From Deltaproteobacteria bacterium (GTDB lineage Bacteria > Bdellovibrionota > JACOXK01), in assembly GCA_016186995.1 (NCBI GenBank), contig JACPKQ010000027.1, positions 61,022-125,021 of the forward strand: a DNA stretch of 64,000 bases, in the 5' to 3' direction. The notes beneath the pieces are model-generated. The model made no database searches. It was given only the letters and a program-made list of their open reading frames with translations, and was not told the DNA's origin. Made by a program: the position numbers and the translations under genes. Positions 24,128 through 32,044 of the stretch are shown piece by piece. Numbering within the stretch: position 1 is the first letter of the stretch; each line of letters opens with the position of its first letter.

Positions 24128-24904
24128 CTAAACCGAAGGATGACGGGGGTTGAAAGGGAACTTTTTATACACCTTAACAAGATGTAAAACAACTCCAGAG
24201 GCTGTGTATGTAGTAAAAAGCGTAAAAAGGGCTAACTCAGGATGAATGGCAAAAATAATCAGTAAAAGAACAACTCCAACAAGAAGCCCAAAAGATCTTG
24301 TATCTTTAAGATCAAAATCTTTAAAACTACGATACCGTATTTCACTCACCATAAGAAAAGCTAAAACAAAAGTAATCGAAAGCATATAAATATTTTTTGT
24401 TCCCTCAGAAAAATAATCCACAAAAAGAAGAACTGAACTTGCTATAACTCCTGCAGCCATAGGAATGGGAAGCCCTTGAAAGTGTCTTTTTTCAATCGAT
24501 TGAGCTTGCACATTAAACCTGGCAAGCCTTAAGGCTCCACAAGCTAAAAAAAGAAAGGCAGCCAACCATCCTATACGACCATAGGGTTTTAACGCCCATA
24601 AATACATCATTACGGCTGGGGCCACACCAAAAGAAATAACATCAGCTAAAGAGTCATACTCTTCACCAAAACGTGAATATGTTTTTGTCATGCGCGCAAC
24701 TCTTCCATCTAAAAAATCAAAAACACTTGCAATAAATAAAGCAAGTGCTGCTTTCTTAAAATCTCCTTTAAGAGAAGCAATCACTGAAAAAAAACCGCAA
24801 AACAAATTTCCTGAAGTAAAAAGATTGGGAAGAATATAAATGGCAAGATCTCTTTTGCTCTTTTTCTCATGCGATTCAAAATCAACAACATTATTATTGT
24901 TCAT
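24128..24904 (-). CDS. pssA: CDP-diacylglycerol--serine O-phosphatidyltransferase
   Basis: A 258-residue multi-pass inner-membrane enzyme making phosphatidylserine. The CDP-alcohol phosphotransferase signature DGRVARMTKTYSRFGEEYDS (D-G-x2-A-R-x8-G-x3-D, with the last Asp of the motif just after) is near residue 65, followed by six or so hydrophobic helices. It overlaps psd by 4 bp, so the two steps to phosphatidylethanolamine are co-expressed. The N-terminus starting MNNNNVVDFESHEKK is a plausible cytosolic extension. Confidence 0.94.
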   Translation of the reverse strand: MNNNNVVDFESHEKKSKRDLAIYILPNLFTSGNLFCGFFSVIASLKGDFKKAALALFIASVFDFLDGRVARMTKTYSRFGEEYDSLADVISFGVAPAVMMYLWALKPYGRIGWLAAFLFLACGALRLARFNVQAQSIEKRHFQGLPIPMAAGVIASSVLLFVDYFSEGTKNIYMLSITFVLAFLMVSEIRYRSFKDFDLKDTRSFGLLVGVVLLLIIFAIHPELALFTLFTTYTASGVVLHLVKVYKKFPFNPRHPSV

Positions 24905-25545
24905 AAAATCTCTGCTAAAACCGTCTCTCCAGATTTTACCTTCTCGCCCGCCTTAACTTTAACAGTAGAGTTTAAAGGCAAGTACAAATCAACTCGAGAA
25001 CCAAACTTGATCAAACCAAAGGCTTCTCCCCTTTGAAGATCTGTGCCTATGTCGGCATACGATATAATACGCCGTGCAATTTTGCCAGCAATTTGAACTA
25101 ATACCAAGGGTGTGTCTTTAAAATGAAGAAGAAGGGCATTTTGTTCATTCTCTAATGAAGCTTCTTTGTGGTGGGCCATCAAAAATTTACCCTGTTTATA
25201 AACTACATTTGCAACATGGGCATTTAATGGTGCCCTATTTACATGCACACTAAAAACATTCATAAAAATACTCATTTTCATCATTTCTTGTTTTAGAAAG
25301 TGATTCTCAAGAGCAGGTCCTATGGCTACAATTTGACCATCTGCTGGAGAAACCACCAGGTTTTCGTTGCTACTTTCAAACTCTCTTCGAGGGTTTCTAA
25401 AAAACCACAAGCTCCACAAAAAAAGCCCTACAAAAAAAAGTATCCATATAAAAGGAAGAAGAAAAAGACTCACAACAAAAAAACCAAAAAAGAGTCCTAT
25501 ATAAAAAAGCCCTTCTAAGGCGATCGGATATTGAAGATGTTTCAT
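24901..25545 (-). CDS. psd: Phosphatidylserine decarboxylase (short, PSD-A type)
   Basis: A 214-residue proenzyme with two N-terminal transmembrane segments. VVSPADGQIVAIGP and FMNVFSVHVNRAPLNAHV are the conserved early motifs. The FGSRVDLYLP motif holds the Gly-Ser bond that self-cleaves to form the pyruvoyl group. It converts phosphatidylserine to phosphatidylethanolamine at the inner membrane. It is first in the psd-pssA-asd run. Confidence 0.94.
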   Translation of the reverse strand: MKHLQYPIALEGLFYIGLFFGFFVVSLFLLPFIWILFFVGLFLWSLWFFRNPRREFESSNENLVVSPADGQIVAIGPALENHFLKQEMMKMSIFMNVFSVHVNRAPLNAHVANVVYKQGKFLMAHHKEASLENEQNALLLHFKDTPLVLVQIAGKIARRIISYADIGTDLQRGEAFGLIKFGSRVDLYLPLNSTVKVKAGEKVKSGETVLAEIL

Positions 25546-25617
25546 TTCAAGTATACTAAAAAAAGGCTACTAGAAAGTCAATTTATACGCTAGGCTATGA
25601 AGTATCTTTTTTTCAAT

Positions 25618-25699
25618 GTCATTCCCGCACTTAGCCAAAGGCACAAGCGGGAATCTAAATATTGGATCCCAGACAGCACTTTGTGCTTCTGGGATGACA
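25618..25699. repeat. Two GTCATCCCGG-type palindromes before the M48 gene
   Basis: GTCATTCCCGCACTTAGCC...AGCGGGAATCTA (25618-25656) and TTGGATCCCAGACAGCACTT-TGTGCTTCTGGGATGACAG (25662-25700). They form the leader of the protease gene, and the AGGA at the end may serve as its ribosome site. Confidence 0.75.
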
Positions 25700-25710
25700 G
25701 GAAAATAATT

Positions 25711-26532
25711 ATGTATAAACTCATAAGCCTGATACTTTGTCTTTTTTTCTTAGGGTGTGCCACAGGGCGCGGCATCAATGAAGGACAACTCAACATGTAT
25801 AGCTATGACCAAGAAAAAGCGATTGGTGAGCAGTTTGCACAAATGGTTGGGGGGCAATTCGAGCCTCTTTATGATCCTCAGATTTCAGCCTATGTTGATA
25901 AAATCGGACAAAAAATTGTGAATGTGGCTACAGACCCTCTTTTTGATTATCAGTTTCGAGTTTTAAAACATGATATGGTTAACGCCTTTACCGTAGGGGC
26001 TGGTTACGTATTTGTAACAGTGGGCCTTATGAATGCGGCCCCACATGAAGCAGGCTTTGCCTCTGTCGTCGGTCATGAAATAGGGCATGTTCTATCAAGG
26101 CACGTTGCAGAAAGGCTGACACAAGCAAATCTTTTAGGGCTTGCTGCTTCTATTGCAGGAGGGGGCGCTGGGCAAGTCATCGATCTTTTCGGTAATGTCG
26201 GTTTACTCCAATTTGGTAAAGCCAATGAATTAGAGGCTGATCGACTGGGGCTCCAATTAATTTATCGATCTCGGTATAATCTTGATGGAGCTATCGATAT
26301 GTTTAAAGTTCTTAAAAAATTAGCGGATGATAAGGGAACAAGTTCTTTGCTCGGAGATTTACTTGCAACCCATCCTAACACCCAATTAAGAATTGATAAG
26401 CTCAAAGAGCTTATTCCTCAATATAAAGCGAAAGAAAAAACAACTCTTAACACAGAATCCTTTAAAACAATTCACAATAAGGTTGGACAATATCTTAAAG
26501 AAATACAGGCAAAGCAGAAAAAAACATCTTGA
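25711..26532 (+). CDS. M48-family metalloprotease lipoprotein (BepA/LoiP-like)
   Basis: I choose ATG 25711, which begins a clean lipoprotein signal peptide (MYKLISLILCLFFLGC, lipobox FLGC). The frame stays open upstream, but only through palindromic repeats. The mature protein has the M48 zinc motif HEIGHVLSRH and the third-ligand Glu region NELEADRLGLQL, plus ATHPNTQLRIDKL near the end. Relatives degrade or help fold outer-membrane proteins in the periplasm. It lacks the C-terminal TPR domain of BepA and is nearer LoiP in length. The next gene, amgK, begins directly after the stop. Confidence 0.9.
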   Translation: MYKLISLILCLFFLGCATGRGINEGQLNMYSYDQEKAIGEQFAQMVGGQFEPLYDPQISAYVDKIGQKIVNVATDPLFDYQFRVLKHDMVNAFTVGAGYVFVTVGLMNAAPHEAGFASVVGHEIGHVLSRHVAERLTQANLLGLAASIAGGGAGQVIDLFGNVGLLQFGKANELEADRLGLQLIYRSRYNLDGAIDMFKVLKKLADDKGTSSLLGDLLATHPNTQLRIDKLKELIPQYKAKEKTTLNTESFKTIHNKVGQYLKEIQAKQKKTS

Positions 26533-27618
26533 ATGAATTCTCTCACATCCCAAGAAAAAGATTTTATCAAGCACTCTTTAAATCAAGAAAACTTTGCAAT
26601 AGAAAAACTAGCAGGAGATGTTTCAACACGACAATATTTTAGAATCACATTGCCGTCATTGCGAGTACCCTTCCCGTCATTGCGAGTGAAACGAAGCAAT
26701 CCCATCGCGGTAGCGATGAGATCGCCACAGTTTCCTAAAGGAAACTTCGCGATGACAAATCATGACATATATTCTTTTATCCTTATGAAGGCAGAACCCA
26801 ATACCCTTCCACCCTTTATTGAGGCAGCTCATTATCTTAAAAAAGGAGGTTTATCAGTCCCTGCCATTTTTAAATCTCACAAAGCTTTAGGACTCCTTCT
26901 TTTAGAAGATGGTGGTAATATGCTCCTAGAAAGCATTGCCCAAAAAAATCTTTCGACATCCCTTCCCTTTTACAAAAAAGCTTTAAAAGAACTTGTTCTT
27001 CTTCAAACAAAGCTCACTCGTTCTTCCAAAAAGTTCTCAGCGAAAAATATTTCTTTTACAGAGGAAAAATTTTTGGATGAACTTCTTTACATGAAGGAAG
27101 AACTATTTAAAAAATATCTCAAAATAAAAATGAATGAAAAACTCATGGACCAAGAACTTAAAAAACTTTCAAAAAAAATAACGAAAATTCCTTATTGTTT
27201 ATGCCATAGAGATTTTCATAGTCGCAACATTCTTGTATATGATAAAAAAATCATGATTCTTGATTTTCAAGATATAAGAATGGGCCCGTTTCAATATGAT
27301 GTTGCCTCCCTTCTAAGAGATTCTTATATTTCTTTTAAAGAAAAAGAAGAAAAAAAACTTCTCACATTTTATTTTAAAACCCACAAAGAAGAAAAATCCT
27401 CTTTCAACCCAGAAGAGTTTTTAGAACATTATGATGAGGTTTCTCTGCAAAGAAGCCTTAAAGCCTGTGGAACTTTCGCAGGCGTATGGGGAAGAACCCA
27501 AAGCACGTACTATCTTAAATACATACCCAATGCTCTTATATGGATTCGAAAAGTTCTTTCAAAAAAACACAAAGAATATCCTTATCTATATGATATTATT
27601 AAGGAAATAAAACTATGA
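26533..27618 (+). CDS. amgK: N-acetylmuramate/N-acetylglucosamine 1-kinase AmgK, with a repeat-derived insert
   Basis: A 361-residue APH-fold sugar kinase. The catalytic loop is CHRDFHSRNILV and the metal-binding segment ILDFQDIRMGPFQYDVASLL, both close to AmgK of the pseudomonad recycling pathway. It overlaps murU by 4 bp, which is the strongest argument for the identity. Product: MurNAc or GlcNAc alpha-1-phosphate. Residues about 41-75 come from a 102-bp palindromic repeat block inserted between RQYFRI and YSFILMKAEP, in the N-lobe beta-sheet that binds ATP. Whether the kinase tolerates this is an open point. Confidence 0.85.
   Translation: MNSLTSQEKDFIKHSLNQENFAIEKLAGDVSTRQYFRITLPSLRVPFPSLRVKRSNPIAVAMRSPQFPKGNFAMTNHDIYSFILMKAEPNTLPPFIEAAHYLKKGGLSVPAIFKSHKALGLLLLEDGGNMLLESIAQKNLSTSLPFYKKALKELVLLQTKLTRSSKKFSAKNISFTEEKFLDELLYMKEELFKKYLKIKMNEKLMDQELKKLSKKITKIPYCLCHRDFHSRNILVYDKKIMILDFQDIRMGPFQYDVASLLRDSYISFKEKEEKKLLTFYFKTHKEEKSSFNPEEFLEHYDEVSLQRSLKACGTFAGVWGRTQSTYYLKYIPNALIWIRKVLSKKHKEYPYLYDIIKEIKL
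26655..26756 (+). repeat. GTCATTGCGAG-type repeat inside amgK
   Basis: A short partial unit GTCATTGCGAGTACCC followed by a full unit GTCATTGCGAGTGAAACGAA ... CTTCGCGATGAC, 102 bp in total (34 codons). The internal palindromes ATCGCGGTAGCGAT and TTTCCTAAAGGAAA are present. No stop occurs in the amgK frame. Confidence 0.85.
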
Positions 27619-28337
27619 AGGCGATGATTTTAGCAGCCGGTTTAGGCACCCGAATGAAGCATCTTACACACAATAAATCCAAAGCACTGCTCCCCGTTTT
27701 TGACGTTCCTCTTATTTATTATGGACTTTATCTGTTGCATAAAAATAAAGTGTCTCATGTGATGATCAATCTTCATCATTATGGAGAGGCGTTAAAAAAG
27801 GAATTAGGCCATAAATTTGAAAACATAACCATTCACTATTCCGAGGAAGAGCCTCATATTCTTGGAACAGGAGGGGGGCTCAAAAAAGTAGAATCTTTTT
27901 TTAAAGATGAACCTTTTTTACTTTTAAACTGTGACATCATTGCAGAATTTGATATTCAAAAAGCTCTTCAAGCGCATTTAAAAACCTCTCCACTTGCGAC
28001 TCTTTTTGTACAAAAAAGAGAAAAAAAATATACAGGGCTTACTTTAGATAAAAAGAATCATATTACTTCTTTTAATAAAGAAGGAGATTATATGTTTTGT
28101 GGCCTTCATATTTTATCAAAAAAAATATTTCCATTTTTAGAAGAAAAATTTTCTTGCATTATTGAAACAGGTTATAAAAAAGCTTTACCACAAGAAAAAA
28201 TAAAAGGTTTTGTGCATGAAAAACCCTGGCTTGATGTGGGGGCTTTAGAAGATTACGAAAATATCCACAAAAACAAAGATAGAATCTTTAAACAAAACCC
28301 CTTCATCCAAGAAGTCGTACAATTCATGTCTCTGTAA
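27615..28337 (+). CDS. murU: N-acetylmuramate alpha-1-phosphate uridylyltransferase
   Basis: A 240-residue nucleotidyltransferase. The N-terminal signature MKAMILAAGLGTRMKHLT with SKALLPVFDVPLI, the LGTGGGLKKV loop, and LLNCDIIAEFD are those of MurU. MurU turns MurNAc alpha-1-phosphate into UDP-MurNAc, bypassing MurA/MurB and therefore fosfomycin. The start overlaps the end of amgK (ATGA), so kinase and uridylyltransferase are translated together. A plain glucose-1-phosphate thymidylyl/uridylyltransferase is the alternative, made less likely by the neighbour. Confidence 0.85.
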   Translation: MKAMILAAGLGTRMKHLTHNKSKALLPVFDVPLIYYGLYLLHKNKVSHVMINLHHYGEALKKELGHKFENITIHYSEEEPHILGTGGGLKKVESFFKDEPFLLLNCDIIAEFDIQKALQAHLKTSPLATLFVQKREKKYTGLTLDKKNHITSFNKEGDYMFCGLHILSKKIFPFLEEKFSCIIETGYKKALPQEKIKGFVHEKPWLDVGALEDYENIHKNKDRIFKQNPFIQEVVQFMSL

Positions 28338-28360
28338 CTTAAGTTCTTAAAAATGGTAAC

Positions 28361-28514
28361 AAAAGATAAGGATAGTACTTCCTTCGGGTACGGCGTCACT
28401 TTTTTCCTGCGAAAAAGTGCGCCTCGCGTCTCAGTCAATCTGCTGCATATACTATGCAGACCAAGCCAGATTGCCTTCCGACACGACCCTCTGTAAGCAC
28501 TATCCCTATCTTTT
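28361..28514 (-). mobile_element. MITE-2 element, inverted copy (154 bp)
   Basis: AAAGATAAGGATAGTACTTC at the left and AAGCACTATCCCTATCTTTT at the right are the terminal repeats. The core is the reverse complement of the copy at 22020-22173 with only a few differences, and the length is the same. It lies 23 bp after the murU stop. Confidence 0.75.
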
Positions 28515-28529
28515 GCCCTATAGGTTTAT

Positions 28530-28585
28530 TTTCGAGTTCATGTGAAAAAATGGTTGCTATCTGGAGCGGAAATAAAGCGCAGCCC
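28530..28585 (+). mobile_element. Truncated MITE-1 element
   Basis: TTTCGAGTTCATGTGAAAAA-ATGGTTGCTATCTGGAGCGGAA matches the left third of MITE-1. It stops at GCAGCCC, where a GTCATTCTGAG-type repeat begins, suggesting insertion of that repeat followed by loss of the rest. Confidence 0.65.
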
Positions 28586-28588
28586 TCT

Positions 28589-28652
28589 TGTCATTCTGAG
28601 CAACGCGAAGAATATAATTCGTATTATACCCTTCACTACGTTCAGGGTGACA
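28589..28652. repeat. GTCATTCTGAG-type repeat
   Basis: GTCATTCTGAGCAACGCGAA-GAAT ... CTTCACTACGTTCAGGGTGACAGG, an imperfect inverted pair at the breakpoint of the truncated MITE-1. Confidence 0.65.
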
Positions 28653-28682
28653 GGATAAACACAAACTTAAGTGATATCTGAA

Positions 28683-28812
28683 ACTGGTATCTTTATGCAG
28701 GTCATGCGGAAGCCGAGCGGGCATGGCTTTTGCGAAGCAAAAGAGCGAGGCTGAGGTTAAGCGCGGATTCCTCGCAGGGGAATCCGACGCGGGCCGGAAT
28801 AAAGATACCAGT
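28683..28812. mobile_element. MITE-3 element (130 bp, GC-rich core)
   Basis: ACTGGTATCTTTAT and ATAAAGATACCAGT are perfect 14-bp terminal repeats. The core is far richer in G and C than the surroundings and holds nested hairpins (GGCTTTTGCGAAGC..., GGATTCCTCGCAGGGGAATCC in parts). It is the only copy in the window. The bases 28813-28860 up to anmK show nothing further. Confidence 0.65.
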
Positions 28813-28860
28813 GAAGATATAAATAAATTTGCTATTAGCTAAGTAATCCAGGAAGAAAAA

Positions 28861-29967
28861 CTATGGATAAGAGATTTTGCCTAGAATAGTTTTTCGAGAG
28901 GCGCCTGTTGTACGGGGCAGATGATTGGATTTTTTTTTAAGACAATAAACCCCCATAAGGGCAAAACTGACTGCTTCCACTGCTTGAGAAGAAATTCCAT
29001 ATTTATCAAAAGTTGAAAACTGAACAGCATATTTTTTTAATCCTTCTTGAATGAAGTGCATAAGAGTTTTATTTTTAACTCCACCACCGCAAAAAATAAT
29101 TTCTTGAAGTAGATTTTTCTTTAAAATAAAATACTCATAAGCATGAATAATAGTCTGAGCCGTAAAATAAGTAAGCGTTGCTGCTTGATCTTCTAAAGAA
29201 AACCCTTTTAAATCTTTAAGAAGTTTTTCTAGGTAAGCACTTCCAAACTCATCTTGACCACAAGATTTAGGTGGCGCTTTCTTAAAGTAAGGGTGTTTCA
29301 TCCATTTTTGAACAATATTTTTATAAACACTTCCACGTGCTGCCATTTTTCCAGAAGAATCAAATAAATAAGAAGTATGTTTTCTCATAAAAAGATCCAG
29401 AAGACAGTTTGCCGGGCCTGTATCAAAAGCAATAATGGAATTGGAGCCAAGATAAGTCAGGTTACTCATCCCCCCTAAATTATGAACACTAACGTTCTTT
29501 TTATTTTTAAAGAAAACCGCGTGAAACCAAGGGGTTAAAGGTGCTCCATGGCCACCTAGTGCCATATCATGAGGTCTAAAATCGGCAACTGTTTGAATGC
29601 CTGTAAGGGTTGCAATCAAGGCAGGCTCTCCAATCTGAAATGTACACCATTTATCTTGAGCACCTGTTGTTCTATGAAAGAGAGTTTGCCCATGAGAGCC
29701 TATACAAAAAATATTTTTTGAAGAAATTTTGTTCTTCTTTAAAAAATGATTCACCGTGTATGAAAAAAAATGCCCCAGCTCAAAATCAAGTGCTGCTATT
29801 TCTTCCAAAGATAAATTGAGAGCGTTAAAAATATTTTTTTGAATTTTTTTTGGATAAGAATAAGTTTCAAATGCTTCTAACTTTATTTTATTTTTATTTA
29901 TTTTTATAAGAGCTATATCCACTCCATCTGCACTTGTTCCACTCATAAGCCCAATCGCTCTTATCAT
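28861..29967 (-). CDS. anmK: Anhydro-N-acetylmuramic acid kinase
   Basis: A 368-residue ASKHA-fold kinase that opens 1,6-anhydro-MurNAc released by lytic transglycosylases and phosphorylates it to MurNAc-6-phosphate. GLMSGTSADGVDIALI at the N-terminus, SHGQTLFHR, VADFRPHDMALGGHGAPLTPWFHA, DTGPANCLLD and the late FCGGGVKNKTLM are diagnostic. It overlaps the CNNM/CorC gene by 4 bp. It lies opposite amgK-murU across a repeat block. A phosphatase such as MupP is needed to join AnmK to AmgK in pseudomonads, and none is seen here. Confidence 0.94.
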   Translation of the reverse strand: MIRAIGLMSGTSADGVDIALIKINKNKIKLEAFETYSYPKKIQKNIFNALNLSLEEIAALDFELGHFFSYTVNHFLKKNKISSKNIFCIGSHGQTLFHRTTGAQDKWCTFQIGEPALIATLTGIQTVADFRPHDMALGGHGAPLTPWFHAVFFKNKKNVSVHNLGGMSNLTYLGSNSIIAFDTGPANCLLDLFMRKHTSYLFDSSGKMAARGSVYKNIVQKWMKHPYFKKAPPKSCGQDEFGSAYLEKLLKDLKGFSLEDQAATLTYFTAQTIIHAYEYFILKKNLLQEIIFCGGGVKNKTLMHFIQEGLKKYAVQFSTFDKYGISSQAVEAVSFALMGVYCLKKKSNHLPRTTGASRKTILGKISYP

Positions 29968-31199
29968 AGTTTTTTCACCTTTACTAAACCAATACTGTTT
30001 TCAAAAAAACTGACAATCGTCATTTCATAACGACCTATTTTAATGACTTCCCCTAAAGAGGGTATTCTATCAATTTCATCTGAAATAAGAGCGCCCAAGG
30101 TTGTTTGTTTTTCTGGAATATCCCAAGAAAACTTTTGATTAAGATCTTCAATTTTATAAGTTGCCATAACAAGACAAGAACCGTCTTCAAATTCTTTAAT
30201 CTGTGTTGCGGGCACATCAAACTCATCTTGAATATCCCCTACAATTTCTTCCAAAGCATCTTCAAGAGTGACAAGCCCTTCAAGTCCTCCGTATTCATTC
30301 ACAACAAGAGCCACGTGAATTCGATTTTTTTGAAAATGCCTTACTAAGTGTCTCACATTTTGTAATTCAGGTACATAAGAAGCTTCTTTTAATAAAGGAC
30401 GAATTTCAAACTGTGGGGTTTTACAAAAGTGTTTAAGAAAATCTTTAGTATAAAGAATTCCTAAAATATTATCTCTTGTCCTTTCAAAAACAGGAATTCG
30501 TGAAAAAGGTGTTTTTTCAATAATCTCAATCACTTTTTGAGGAGTTTCATGAACCTCTATCATCACCATTTGATTGCGAGGTGTTAAAATATCTTTGACT
30601 CGCCTTTTATCCAGCTCAAAAATACTTTGGAGAAGCTCTTCTTTTTCTTTAGACAAGGCTCCTGTAGACTGAGTTACACTAATAAGTGTTTTAAGTTCTT
30701 CTTCAGAAAGCTTGATGTGATGTTTAGTTGAATCTACCCCAAAAAGGGAAAGAATGGAATTGGAAATAAACGTCACTGTTTTTGTAAGAGGGTAAAAAAG
30801 TTTCATGCAAAAACGCATCGGATAAATGATTTGGTACGCTAGCTTTTCACTTTGAAAAGCAGCGTAAGTTTTAGGAAGAGTTTCAGAAAATATCAGCAGA
30901 ATCAAAGTCATAACAATGGAGGCAACAAAAATACCCCTTTCTTCACCCAAAAAACGAATAGAGATTCCTGTGGCGAGTGAGGCAGCTCCAATATTTACAA
31001 AATTATTTCCTACTAAAATAGCAGCTATGTATTGATCTGGTTTTTGAAGGGTTTCTTGTATCAAAGCAGCTTTAGGTTTTTTTTGTCTCACTTGATGGTG
31101 CAGTCGAAGTTTACTCAAAGATAAAAGTGCCGTCTCACTTCCAGAAAAAAAGGCTGAAAGTAAAATAAGAACTAAAAGAGCAATCACCTCATAACTCAT
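29964..31199 (-). CDS. CNNM/CorC-type membrane protein with CBS pair (HlyC/CorC family)
   Basis: A 411-residue protein with a DUF21/CNNM domain of about four membrane helices (residues 1-150, including the family-typical FSGSETALLSLSK), two CBS domains (VKDILTPRNQMVMIEV ... TPFSRIPVFERTRDNILGILY ... EYGGLEGLVTLEDALEEIVGDIQDE), and a C-terminal CorC/HlyC transporter-associated domain. Family members influence Mg/Co ion balance; a haemolysin role is a naming legacy. The gene overlaps both neighbours by 4 bp, so it is in an operon oppB-oppC-this-anmK. Confidence 0.92.
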   Translation of the reverse strand: MSYEVIALLVLILLSAFFSGSETALLSLSKLRLHHQVRQKKPKAALIQETLQKPDQYIAAILVGNNFVNIGAASLATGISIRFLGEERGIFVASIVMTLILLIFSETLPKTYAAFQSEKLAYQIIYPMRFCMKLFYPLTKTVTFISNSILSLFGVDSTKHHIKLSEEELKTLISVTQSTGALSKEKEELLQSIFELDKRRVKDILTPRNQMVMIEVHETPQKVIEIIEKTPFSRIPVFERTRDNILGILYTKDFLKHFCKTPQFEIRPLLKEASYVPELQNVRHLVRHFQKNRIHVALVVNEYGGLEGLVTLEDALEEIVGDIQDEFDVPATQIKEFEDGSCLVMATYKIEDLNQKFSWDIPEKQTTLGALISDEIDRIPSLGEVIKIGRYEMTIVSFFENSIGLVKVKKL

Positions 31200-32044
31200 A
31201 TTTTCTTTTCCGTGTCATCCCGGAATTGCGATGGCAATTTCCGGGAAGGGTCACATTTTTGCAAAAGTCCATCCCCTAAGAAATTAAAACCCAATACTGT
31301 CATCATGATAGCAAAAAGAGGGGGAAGTAATAAATGAATTCTTGAAATATCTGATATATGCCTTCGTGCTTGATCAAGCATCATACCCCAACTTGATAAA
31401 TCTCCCCCTGTGCCCACCCCTAGAAAACTTAAACTGCTTTCTGCAATAATCACTCCTGCCATTCCAAAACTAGCTTGAATAAAAAGTGGTGCTAAAATAT
31501 TTGGCCACACATGTTTTGCAACAATTCTTGCATTAGAAAAACCAAGTGCCCGTGCAGAAATAATAAATTCCTTTTCTCTTATGGAAAGAATTTGACCTCG
31601 CACAAGCCTTGCATAGCTTGTCCATCCTGTGATCGTGAGAGCTAAAATAATATTATGTGCTGATCTTTCTAAAAGTGCTGCAATACCAATAGCTAATAAA
31701 ATACCGGGAAAGGCTAAAAAGACATCGACTATTCTCATAAGAAGTTGATCAACCCATTTTCCAAAAAAAGCCGCAAAAGAACCAAAAATCAACCCAATCA
31801 AACAGCAGAAAAAAGTTGTCACAACTGAAACATAAAGAGAAAGCCTTGCTCCATAAACAAGATTTGTAAAAACATCGGCTCCGTACTCATCTTGACCCAA
31901 AATATGCTTAAAACTGGGCCCAGCAAACCGATGACTTAAATCCTGATAAGAGGGTGTATAGGATGTCAGATAGGGTGAAACAATCCCAAGAAAGCTGATA
32001 AGAAAAACAAGAACAAAGCCTATGAACAAAAATTTATTTTTCAT
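31196..32044 (-). CDS. Peptide-type ABC transporter permease (DppC/OppC family)
   Basis: A 282-residue inner-membrane permease with an N-terminal helix and extended periplasmic loop (YTPSYQDLSHRFAGPSFKHILGQDEYGADVFTNLV, typical of OppC in spaced parts), five more helices, and the EAA loop SARALGFSNARIVAKHVWPN that meets the ATPase. It pairs with the upstream OppB-type gene (4-bp overlap). The last about 12 residues are encoded by a palindromic repeat. No substrate-binding protein or ATPase gene is nearby. Position between anmK and nagZ makes muropeptide or peptide import a reasonable guess, but that is inference. Confidence 0.88.
   Translation of the reverse strand: MKNKFLFIGFVLVFLISFLGIVSPYLTSYTPSYQDLSHRFAGPSFKHILGQDEYGADVFTNLVYGARLSLYVSVVTTFFCCLIGLIFGSFAAFFGKWVDQLLMRIVDVFLAFPGILLAIGIAALLERSAHNIILALTITGWTSYARLVRGQILSIREKEFIISARALGFSNARIVAKHVWPNILAPLFIQASFGMAGVIIAESSLSFLGVGTGGDLSSWGMMLDQARRHISDISRIHLLLPPLFAIMMTVLGFNFLGDGLLQKCDPSRKLPSQFRDDTEKKI
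31213..31246 (-). repeat. GTCATCCCGG-type repeat forming the OppC C-terminus
   Basis: On the plus strand GTCATCCCGGAATTGCGATG-GCAATTTCCGGGA is an imperfect palindrome. Read on the reverse strand in the permease frame it encodes most of SRKLPSQFRDD near the C-terminus. Confidence 0.75.

Noticed and set aside
25597-25710. Upstream extension of the M48 protease frame
   Set aside because: The frame is open only across two palindromic repeats; the lipoprotein signal peptide begins at 25711, so the extension would destroy it.
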